Assembly (NCBI GenBank): GCA_023512835.1
Contig: CM042088.1
Location: 16,234,986 to 16,298,985, forward strand
DNA: 64,000 nt
Source of the DNA: Taxillus chinensis
Lineage: Eukaryota; Streptophyta; Magnoliopsida; Santalales; Loranthaceae
Direction of reading: 5' to 3'
Positions 1-9,665 of this stretch are shown here, in pieces. Numbering within the stretch: the stretch's first letter is position 1; each line of letters starts with the position of its first letter. Made by a program: the position numbers and the translations under genes. Under the pieces are notes generated by a model. That model was not told the origin of the DNA and made no database searches. It saw nothing but the letters and a program-made list of their open reading frames with translations.

Positions 1-500
1 ATATGAAGATGATGAAACATGAGTAGGGAAATAAAAAGGGATTTTTGTTGGTTTAATTCCAAAAAACATATTTATATCATAGAAGGTGCCCCTTGTTATA
101 ATATGATAAACAGAATTACAAGTCTTTAAAAACATAATGTACAAATTTGATTCAAGTATGCCTCAGGTTTGACCAAGTCTTCCACTGTTTGCAGCTGCTG
201 TTTTTAGATGGTGCTGTTTTCATTGTTTACAAAGGACCCTATTTTATGTGGTCTCGATCTTTCTAGATTCTTACTGATTTTGCCCTTTAAGATTTGTTTT
301 TGGCTTTGTATTTTACCCTTGGTGCTCTTTCAGGTTTTCACCAAGTCCGCCTTTGTTCGCTTCTTTGTTTATTGTTGGAGCTTTGTATTTTACCCTTGGG
401 GCCCTTTCGGGTTTTCACCAAGTCCGCTCATTGCTATCATGCTTTATTCCTTCCATGTCTAGGAAAAAGGATTAGGCAACTCCCCATTTGGATAGGAGAG
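1..500 (-). other. Tat-A 3' untranslated region (partial)
   Basis: Non-coding sequence downstream of the integrase stop on the minus strand. It is the reverse complement of the Tat-B region 32643-33110, including a doubled block (about 305-350 and 370-425) that reads, on the minus strand, GGACTTGGTGAAAACC followed by GGGCACCAAGGGTAAAATAC or a close variant. The small plus-strand ORFs here are antisense readings and are not supported as genes. Confidence 0.75.
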
Positions 501-3500
501 TTAAGCATAGAACTTTTTCACCGCATCGCTATTCACTGAGTTAGGGAGCTCATCACCATCCATTCTAGCAAGGATTAAGGCACCTCCTGAGAATGCTTTC
601 TTCACCACATATGGGTCTTCATAATTGGGAGTCCACTTGCCTCTATGGTCATATTGAATTGGTAAGATCTTCTTGAGGACGAGGTCGCCTGCTTGAAAGC
701 TTTTAGGCTTCACCTTTTTATTGTAGTTGTTCATCATTCTCTGTTGATATAGCTATCCTCTGCAAATAGCTGCCAAGTGTTTGCCTTTGATTAAGTTCAA
801 CTGCTCATAACGACTTTGGGCACATTCTCCTTCTTCGAGCTGAGTATCTTAGAGAACTCGGAGGGAAGGTATCTCTACTTCGACAGGTAAGACTGCCTCC
901 ATACCATAGACCAAAGAAAATGGAGTCGCCCCAGTTGATGTTCGAACCGAGGTGCGATAAGCATGCAAGGCAAATGATAGCTTCTCATGCCAATCTTTGT
1001 ATGTTTCCGTCATCTTTCTGATAATGTTCTTGATATTCATATTGGCTACATCTACTACTCCATTCATCTTGGGGCGATAGGGGGTCGAGTTGCGGTGTTG
1101 GATTTTGTATGTTTCACACAACTTACCCATCATCCAACTGTTCAGATTGGCGGCATTGTCTGTTATGATCTGCTCAGGAAGGCCATATCAACATATGATG
1201 TTGTTTCGCAAAAATTTAAGCACCACGGCTTGTGTGACATTAGCATATAATGCTGCTTCTACCAATTTGGTGAAATAATCAATGGTTACTAAGATGAAAC
1301 GGTGACCATTGGATGCTTTCGGAGATATTGGTCCAATAACATCGATACCCTAGAGCGAGAATGGCCATGGGGAAACCATCACATGTAGCTTGGATGGAGG
1401 TACTTAGATCTTATCTCCATAAATTTGACACTTGAGGCATTTGCGCACATACTCAATACAATCTTTTTCCATGGTGACCCAATAATAGCCTATTCGCATG
1501 ATTTGTCTTGTTCATGCATGTCCATTTGCATGTGAACCGAACCGCATTCCCCTTCGTGCACTTCTTTCATTATCTGTGTCGACTCTTCTTTTGCCACACA
1601 TTGCAATAACACCATGTCATGATTTCGCTTATATAGAATGGGACCATCAAGGTAATAATTGGATGTCGATCTTCGGATATTTCTTTTATCAGACTCAAAG
1701 GCCTCTGCTGGGTATTCTTACTTGAACAAATACTGTCTGATGTCATCATACTAGGGCTTTTCCTCGATATTTCCTTCGATGACCATACAATGTGAAGGAG
1801 TATCTTGTATGCGAATATCGAAAGACTAAACTTCCAACTTTGTGTCTAGCCGAAGGAGGGAGGCTAGAGTTACAAGCGCGTCGAGAATCTGATTGTACTC
1901 CCTGGGCATATGCTCAAACGTAATGTCTTCAAACTGCTTAGCTAACTCTGTGACATGCTACCGATATAGGATTAATTTGTGGTTCCGAGTCTCCCATTCT
2001 CCCCTTACTTGAAAAATGATAAGCGTAGAATCACCAAACACTTGTAATTTTTTGATTTCTTTGCTAATTGCTTCTTGAAGCCCCATTACATAGGCCTTAT
2101 ATTCCACTACATTGTTGGTACAAGGGAAGGTAAACTTTGCCGCCATTGGGAAATGTTCGCATTTTGGAGATATTAGGATGGCCCCAACACCGTGTCCCAA
2201 AAGACTGGAAGATCCATCAAACCACATAGTCCACATGTTTGATACTTTGGCCGTAATAATGTTGATGTGGTCATCTAGAAAGCCAATAGTCATAGGCTCG
2301 TAATCTTCTAATGCTCTGTCTGCCAAGTAATCAACTATTGTACTTCCTTTTATGGATTTCTGAGGCACGTAGATGATATCATATTCCGACAGGATCAACT
2401 ACCATTTGGCGATTCTTCCAGAGATGGATGGCTTTTCCAAGAGATATTTGAGTGGATCATGCTTGGAGATCAGCCATGTAGTATGATAAAGAGTGTACTG
2501 CTCAATCTTCTTGTTATCCAAACAAGGGCACAATATGTCTTTTCCAATGGTGTATAGTTCTCTTCATTGATAGTGAACTTCTTGCTGAGATAATAAATAA
2601 CTTGCTTCTTCTTGCCTATAGAATCATGTTGCCCTAAGACGCAACCCATTGAAGACTCCTGAACACTCAAGTATAAAATCAAAGGTCTATTTGGTACTAG
2701 TGGGACCAAAATAGGTGGATTGGACAGATATTGTTTGATCCTGTCAAAGGCTTCTTGACACTTGTCATTCCAACTTTCTGGATTGTTCTTCCGCAAAGTC
2801 TTGAAGATGGGTTCACACGTGGTTGTCAATTATGAAATGAACCGAGCAATGTAATTCAATTGCCTGAGGAATTCTTTAACCTCCTTGATGGTTCGTGGTG
2901 GGGGCATCCCATGGATAGCTTGAACTTTGTCTGGATCAATTTCCACTCCTTTTTGGCTCACAACGAAACCTAATAGTTTTCCCAAAATGGCTTCGAAAGT
3001 GCATTTTTCGGGGTTCAATTTGAGCTGATATTTCCGTAGCATGTTGAAAAGCTTGTGGAGTACTTCAACATGATCTTTAGTGCTCCATGATTTGGTTATC
3101 ATGTCATCCACATATACTTCGACTTCTTTATGCATCATATCATGGAATAGGGTCACATTGGCTCACTAATAAGTTGCTCCTGCATTCTTCAGGCCAAACG
3201 ACAACACATTATAACATAACGTGCCCCAAAGTGTCGTAAACATGGTCCTCTCCTTGTGTTCGGGGGCCATACGAATTTGATTGTAGCCTGAAAAGCCATC
3301 CATGAATGAGAATAGGGCATGTGTTGCTGTGTTATCCACTAGTGTATCAATATGAGGAAGCGAAAAGTTGTCTTTCGAGCTGACCCAATTCAAATTTCGA
3401 TAATCGACACACATGCGAACCTTGCCTCCTTTCTTCGGTACTGGTACAACATTGGCCACCCATTCTGGATAGTGGGAGACACTTAGAAAACCTGTGTCCC

Positions 3501-3822
3501 ATTGCTTTCTGACTTTTTCTTTAATTTTCAGTAGCATCTCCGGTCTCATTCTTCGTAATTTCTGTTGTACTGGCTTGCACTCTGGCTTTATTGGTATGTG
3601 CTGCTGCACTATGTCAGTGTCTAATCCCAGCATATCTTGATATGGCCAAGCAAAAACATCTATGTAGCTTCTCAACAGCTCAATTAATTGCTTCTTGATG
3701 TTGGCAGCTATCAAGGATCCTACCCTCAATTCTCTTGGTTCAAGTGTCGTCCACAAATTCACCGTTTCAACTGGGTCTTCACTTGGAATGGGTAAACGAT
3801 CGTCCCTTTCCAATAGGCGTAT
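501..3822 (-). pseudogene. Tat-A pol, RT-RNase H-integrase, degenerate
   Basis: Minus strand. The RT palm runs from 3822 down to about 2470 and has the YVDD box at 3103-3114. RNase H lies at about 2400-1950, the integrase zinc-binding and core regions at about 1650-850, and the integrase C-terminal segment at 737-501. RT is broken by adjacent TAG and TGA codons near 3157-3165 and by a TAA at about 2833; relative to Tat-B these are CAG-to-TAG, CGA-to-TGA and CAG-to-TAA. The frame changes near 2400-2470 and again before 1133. In the integrase the third catalytic acid of the DDE triad is Asp (1050-1052) instead of Glu. The 5' part of this exon continues at 36907-36761, on the other side of the Tat-B insertion. 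The first residues of an apparent ORF running up to 4038 come from the inserted Tat-B LTR read antisense and are not part of pol. Confidence 0.85.
3818..3822. repeat. Target-site duplication of Tat-B, left copy (CGTAT)
   Basis: CGTAT precedes the TGTTGGACC start of the Tat-B 5' LTR, and TGTAT (36761-36765) follows the TGATGACA end of its 3' LTR. The single difference is CG to TG. Joining the flanks recovers a continuous Tat-A RT reading, which confirms the insertion point. Confidence 0.85.
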
Positions 3823-5217
3823 TGTTGGACCCCATTTTGTCCGGGTTGGACATACTAACCCCATTTTGATATACCTTTCTGCCCATGCCATATACCTTGT
3901 TAAATAGGTCCACAATGATCCCATACTTCCAAGGAATGGTTCGGAATTGATGGTAGCCCCAATTTGCACGAGATGGATACAATTGAAACGGATGGGGAGT
4001 TCAAAATTAATGACTTCTGCTACAAGTCCTTGAAGCACCCCAAGACCAACACCAGGTGATAGAGGATAAAAATTGGAGACTAACGCACTTGACCGAGCTC
4101 AAATCGGACTTGAAATGAAGAAGTTATGGCCAAAACAACTTTCGTTGGAAAAAGTCGAAACTTGCCAAAAGACGGTCAATGCCCCTGGTCAAATCGCCCG
4201 AAAAAGTGGCCATGCGAAATTCCTCAAAGCGTCAATTTAGGCGAATACGGATCTCCCCAAACAATCCCTGGAAAGTTATCCATTTTTGCATTTTAGGTGA
4301 AGGGTAAGAAGGTAATTTAAAAAAAAACTTCGGCGTTAACCGTTGACCTGCCGACACTTCGACCCATTGACCTTCGAAGCCTCAAAGCCCCGAAGCATCA
4401 AAGCCCCGAAGCCTTGAAGCCTCGAAGCCCCGAAGCCTCGAAGCATCGAAGCCTCGAAGCGTCGAAGCCTTGAAGCCTCGAAGCATCGAAGATTTGAAGC
4501 CTCGAAGCCACGCTGCCGACACTCCGACCTTCAACTCGCCCTTTCGACCTTCAACCCCCTAACTCTCGAAGCCTTGAAGCCCCGCTGCCGACACTCCGAC
4601 CTTCGACCCTTCGACCCTTGACCCTCGAAGCCTATAACCCTCCGACCTTCGACTCGCCCTTTCGACCTTCAACCCCCTTCTCTCTATCACGATTTAAATC
4701 CTTTTCCATCAATTTCCCTCAACTCCAACGTATTATTGTAGTCTCCAAGATGAATCACAACTGATCTTCATAATTGGCGCTACCGGAATTTTGCAATTTG
4801 GTGATTTGGCGTTCCCACAGGCGGTTTTCAGCACAGGCAGAATATTTTAAACGTAAGTTCAGGGAGTCCCGAGTTGAAACGCATTCAAGCCAAAGTCAGT
4901 GTAATTTACATTTGCTGCTGTATTTTTAGTTTATTTGTATTTATATTTGATGTAATTTTAGTGTTTTAATTTCGTTAGCTTCTCTATATTTGATGTAATT
5001 CTTAGTATGTTTCGTTGCATTTTCCTTGTATTCTTCTGTTATACGTTGTAATATGTAAAGTATAGTGAAAAAAAAAAGAAAAAGAAAACGAAAACGAAAA
5101 CGAAAAAGAGAGCAAAAAAAGAGATAAAAAGAAAAATAAAAAAAGAGAGGGGGTGGTTTTGTTTTTTTTTTGATATTTTTGTGTCACAATCACACAACTC
5201 ACATTTTATTTTGATAT
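3823..5217 (+). repeat. Tat-B 5' LTR, first part
   Basis: Begins TGTTGGACCCCATTTTG, the same terminus as the 3' LTR at 34709. It contains a U3 array of short CTTCGAAGCC/CCGAAGCC-like units at about 4374-4660 and a purine tract of GAAAAC/GAAAAG units at 5068-5160. It stops at the Sire-A target duplication GATAT (5213-5217) and resumes after 20983. Confidence 0.9.
5213..5217. repeat. Target-site duplication of Sire-A (GATAT), left copy
   Basis: GATAT at 5213-5217 and again at 20984-20988 flank the Sire-A LTR ends. The uninterrupted Tat-B 3' LTR has a single TTTTGATATGCATG at the matching place (about 36045-36058). Confidence 0.95.
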
Positions 5218-6459
5218 TGTTGGATCAAACCCAGAATTTGGATAATGCTGATAAAGCCTTATGTAATTTGATCTGAGATCTTTTGTGTTTATTTGATCAT
5301 TGCAGAAGATATGTTACTAATCCGGAGATACACTCGTGAGAGCAAAGCTAAGGACAGGATACATAATCCTGATCCGGACAAGAGTGAGTGTCGTCAAACA
5401 CTTGGTAAATAACCAAGTCACCAATACATACGGAATAAGGGACATTCATGCGGACTAAGTACAAATGTGGAATAAGGACCCGAGTCTTTATTAGACGCGG
5501 AGTAAGGAATCCGGACAACTTACTCATACGGAGTAAGGAAGCGCTAGTACGGAGTAAGCACTCCGATCCCCTAAGACTCGCCCGGAGTAAGGAACTTACA
5601 TACGGAGTAAGGAAGCACTGATACGGAATAAGTCATCCGACCCTTTAAGACTCGCCCGGAGTAAGGAACTTACATACGGAGTAAGGAATTTACATACGGA
5701 GTAAGGAACTTACATGCGGAGTAAGGAAGCGCTGGCACGGACTAAGGATTCCAGTACCAAATAGATACGGAGTAAGAAATCACTGACACGGAGTAAGGTT
5801 CCGAGCTTCATTAGCTACGGAGTAAGAAAAATTACACCGGACCAAGAAGATACTGCTTCAACTCAACCGCATTTAAAGTTATCAGCTCGTGGCGTCCCGA
5901 TATAAGACAAATTTATTGAGAACCTGAAGAATCTTACACGTGGATCATCCGGATATGTGGACACAACCTTAATTGTATTTGGGAACTCACAAATGCACTT
6001 ATACTCTTCAAACCCAAGATCTTGAGCTCCACAAACCGCAGCAGTCAAGGCAGAGAGATTACCGAGGGATAGTTAGTGCTGAACGCATTCCGGAACTACA
6101 AGTTCCGAGGTTGTCTCTTAGGAATGTTTTGTATAAATATTCATACTTGTACATTTGTGTAGAGGCGAGCGGATGTGCATTTGTTAAGAAAAGACTAATC
6201 CTGTGTATGCACAAGCGTTTTTCATCTTTGGAGATAGAATTTGGCTAGTGTGTGAGTTCATTTGTAAACAGAGTGTAAGAGAGTCTTGCTTCTATTTTGT
6301 TGTAATTATCTTGTGATAATAAAACAAAATACTTCCACTATCTGGTTATCTTCCGTGATGATTCTATCACTTAACTAGATAAGTGTTTGTGTCTTAAGAG
6401 AAAGAAAAGAGTTTCGATAAGAGCCTATTCACCCCCCTCTAGGCTCCAAGGGACCATTA
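5218..6459 (+). repeat. Sire-A 5' LTR
   Basis: Starts TGTTGGATCAAACCC and ends GGGACCATTA, where the 3' copy ends GGGACCATCA. A TATA-like GTATAAATAT lies at 6131-6140. An irregular tandem array of CGGAGTAAGGA and variants (CGGAATAAGG, CGGACTAAGG) fills about 5420-5835, upstream of the TATA box. The antisense 61-codon ORF and the sense 91-codon ORF in this LTR recur in the 3' LTR only because the LTRs are copies; no gene is supported. Confidence 0.94.
5420..5835 (+). repeat. CGGAGTAAGG array in Sire-A 5' LTR
   Basis: Roughly 20 imperfect copies of a 9-11 base word, CGGAGTAAGG or CGG(A/C)(A/C)TAAGG-like, separated by variable 8-25 base spacers such as AACTTACATA. The copy in the 3' LTR has more units. 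Matching arrays occur in Sire-B (about 48333-48855) and, reversed, in Sire-C (about 57140-57620). Their position upstream of the TATA box suggests protein-binding or transcription-related sites, but that is an inference. Confidence 0.85.
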
Positions 6460-6461
6460 AG

Positions 6462-6473
6462 TGGTATTAGAGC
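6462..6473 (+). promoter_or_regulatory. Sire-A primer-binding site (initiator tRNA-Met)
   Basis: TGGTATTAGAGC lies two bases after the LTR end. The usual plant copia PBS, complementary to the initiator tRNA-Met 3' end, is TGGTATCAGAGC, so this copy has one C-to-T change. Confidence 0.92.
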
Positions 6474-6520
6474 AAGTTCTATTTGTTCTAAGTAGAGATC
6501 CCACTCTTTCAATCTCAGAA

Positions 6521-8824
6521 ATGGCCGAAGAAAGCAGTATGCTATTCAACACTCGCCTTAACTCCGGAGGTGCACAGGAGCCCATCCCGAATCGAAGCAG
6601 CAGTGAAAATGTCGACCCACCTCAACCTGCTGCTGCCGCTTCTCAACCACGGAGTTCTGGCTTTACTTTAACGAAACCGCCCAAATTCACACCTGAGCTT
6701 TTCTCCCAGTGGAAAGCTCGCATGAAGATGTTTATGGTATGCCATGATCATCTTATGTGGTCATGTCTTCATCAGGAGATTCCAATTCCGATGATTATCG
6801 GAGAACATGGAGTTAGGAGGCCAAAGACAGATGCTGAACTTACCAACGATGAAAGAGCCTGGCAGTGCGCTAGTGAAAAGGCTCTGGCTTATGTTACATC
6901 GTCTTTGGATTCCGAGGCTTTCACGGACGTCCAGGGCTGCACGACAAGCAAAAGCTGTTTGGGACAAACTGACAATCCTCTATGAGGGGAGTCGGTCCCG
7001 GATACGAGAATGTGATCTGTACTCTCCGACAGAACTTTGAGAGTTTTAATCATAAACCGGGCGAATCACTTGAAAGCATCTATCGGAGATTCGGCAAGCT
7101 CATTCTTGAGCTGAAGACTATCAATGAGCACTATTCTCAATCCCAGATCAATGACAAGTTCTTTCGCTCCTTGCCGGATCGCTATTACTCCAAACAACTC
7201 CAGATGCAATCAGACAAGAACTGGCAGTATGTTCCCCTTGAAGAACTATATGGAGAGCTGCGGACTCACGAAGTCAGGTTTAAGTACTCTGACAGGGATG
7301 AGAAAATAGCTTGGAAAGAAAAGGGGGTAGCTCTCAAAGCTACAGAATGTCTAAACATACTGAGGAATGATGATACGGACGTGTCCGAGAATTCTGATTC
7401 TGACGAGGAGGAGGAGATAGCCCTTCTTGTCAAATCCTTTGAGCGATTCCTACGGAAAAGCAGAAAAGGGTTCAGAAGACGCTCATCATCATCTTTCCAA
7501 AGGAAGGAGCGACCGGAGTCCAGTTCCCAGGAATGCTTCAACTGTGGGAAAACCGGTCACTGGGCCAAGGAATGCAGGTCCAAATCAAAAGTTGCCGAGA
7601 AAAGTGACAGGGTAACTCCTTGGCGTTCCACCTCAGACAACAGCAAGAACAAGAAGAAGGCGCTCGTGACAAAATACATGAGTGGCTCAGAAGAAGAGGA
7701 GGAATCCTCGGATGATGAGCCAACCACTAAGCCGAACGTCTGCCTCATGGCAAATACTGAGGTACCTTCTATCTCTGAGCTCCTGAGTAAATTAGAATCT
7801 CTTACTACTGCTTGTGATCATGAAAAGAATGAGAGACTAATAATTACTCAAATGTACAAAGATATGGAAAGTCATAATAAACGTCTTGAATTTACTATAA
7901 ATAGACTCGAAAAGGACATCACTGACTTCAGAGGAAAAGAAGCTTGGTATCACGATCTAAGAGCTGAAAATCATTTGTTAAATACCAATCTCTCAGGCCT
8001 AAAAGTTATAGTAAAAAGACTCGAAAATGAACTGGAGCAGGAAAAGGAGATAAATCGTAAGTGGCTAAAATCCGGGGAAATAGCCTCTACCTTTAGGACT
8101 GATCCTGACGACATTCGAGTCAAACCTGGCCTAGGTTCCGAGTCATCAATATCCATAGCTCAAGCTACTGAGTGTCCTCCGGATTTCACTCCTAAACTAA
8201 CCAACTTATATCCTGTTAGTACATCTAAACCGTTGGATGGTTTCATTGCAGGTGGCACCATAGTTTATGACTGTGGAGTCGAGGTCACATTCTGCACTTC
8301 CCGAAGCGTAGCACCCGTAACTAAAGATGAAGGGAAGGCTGCTGCAGTTAAAGCCAAAACCGTAGCACCCAAAAAGAAAGACAAGGCTAAGGCCGATGCA
8401 TCTAGGGCCAAGAGCGCGTCACTCAAATGCAATGGATTAGGCCACAAGGAACGAGTAGAAAGTCCTGTAAAATCTAAGAGACCTGTATCCCCTGTTTGTA
8501 CTTCACATTATATGTGTCTGTTCCATCTGTAGGGAAATAGGTCATTATCACTATGAATGTTGGAGTTTATCTGATAACTGGCTTTGTAATCAGTTTCATA
8601 TCAATAAAGATCAGTTAAACAAAAAGGGTTCTTCGAGCAAAACAAAATCTAAACCTCGAAAGAGTATCTCTCCCAAGAAAACCCAAATAAAAGAGGTAGC
8701 TGAAACTAACAAGCTAAAGTCAACTTGGAGAGCTAAAAGTCCTAGCAAAATCAAATCCGTAAATGTTGACAATCTCGCTGCTCTCTCTAATCGCTCGAAA
8801 CAAGTTTGGGCACCAAAAGTGTAA
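6521..8824 (+). pseudogene. gag: Sire-A gag, frameshifted
   Basis: Structural capsid-nucleocapsid protein of a copia element. I chose the ATG at 6521, 48 bases after the PBS, because Sire-B starts with the same residues (MAEESSMLFNTRLNSG). An N-terminal gag domain is followed by a CCHC zinc knuckle (C-x2-C-x4-H-x4-C, 7534-7575), acidic-serine stretches, a charged helical and probably coiled-coil region (about 7760-8060) and a second CCHC knuckle (8519-8560). An extra A near 6945 shifts the frame relative to Sire-B, and another one-base shift near 8510 precedes the second knuckle. It ends in KQVWAPKV and TAA (8822-8824), in the same frame as the following protease. Confidence 0.9.
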
Positions 8825-9665
8825 ACTGTTGTCTTTCAGGAGCATCTCTAGAATGCATTGCCGGATCACTTGAAGTTAAAGATCAATAAAAGCAAGTGGA
8901 TCCTTGATAGTGGATGCTCCGGACATATGACGGGTGATCAGACTCTGCTTGTAGAAGTTAATGATAAACAAGGTCCATCCGTTTTATATGGCAACAACAG
9001 CAAAGGTAAGACTGTCGGGTATGGCATCTTAACTAACGGCTGTGTATCAATCACTAGAGTTGCACTAGTCGAAGGTTTAAAGCATAATTTGCTAAGTGTC
9101 AGTAAGTTATGTGACAAAGGATTTACTGTTTCCTTTTTGTCCAACACCGTACAAGAAGAGAAAACTTATCCGGAGATGTTAAGTTATCCGGATCAAGAGA
9201 TGGGGACATATACTCAGTGGTCTTAAGAAATAATTCTTCTGACCCTGTATGCTTCCTCACTAAAGCATCAGATGAAGATAGTTGGCTATGGCACAAGCGA
9301 TGCGCACATTTAAACTTTAAGACTTTGTCTAAATTAGCGTCACTTGATGTTGTCACTGGTCTACCCAAACTCAAGTTCTCCAGAGACTCTCTCTGTCGAG
9401 AATGCCAACTGGGCAAACAGACCAAACATAGCTTTAAGAGCAAATCAGTTAATTCAATAACTGCACCTCTACAACTTCTTCATATGGACTTATGTGGTCC
9501 TATATCTGTTCCGCCACTAGCTGGTGCGAGATATACCCTAGTGCTTATCGATGATTTCACTAAATACACATGGGTGATGTTCCTGAAATCAAAGGATCAA
9601 ACTTTTGAGCATCTTGTAGATCTTTTCAATTGGATAAGCAAATCACAAGGACTGAGCATAAAGTG
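8825..9665 (+). pseudogene. Sire-A protease and 5' part of integrase
   Basis: Continues in the gag frame after the TAA at 8822, with a further in-frame TAG at 8849 where Sire-B has TGG. The aspartic protease has the catalytic D-S-G at 8906-8914 (ILDSGCSGHMTG). A frame change near 9210-9230 leads into integrase: the HHCC zinc-binding module has WHKRCAH at about 9290 and CRECQLGKQ at about 9393, and the first catalytic Asp of DDE is at 9487 (HMDLCGP). The gene is cut at 9665 by the solo LTR, with AAGTG duplicated, and resumes at 12574. Confidence 0.88.

Noticed and set aside
3823..4038. Antisense ORF conserved at the start of Tat LTRs (also 34659-34868 and Solo-1)
   Set aside because: Open because the LTR copies are similar; it joins to pol only through the insertion and has no start or domain support.
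5420..5835. CRISPR-like look of the spaced direct repeats
   Set aside because: Repeat words are about 10 bases, spacers are short and themselves repeated, the array lies in an LTR, and the genome is plant.
8819..8839. A 21-base GT...AG mini-intron at the gag-pol stop
   Set aside because: Far below the minimum plant intron size; in-frame stop readthrough is more likely. Kept only as a note in the finding.
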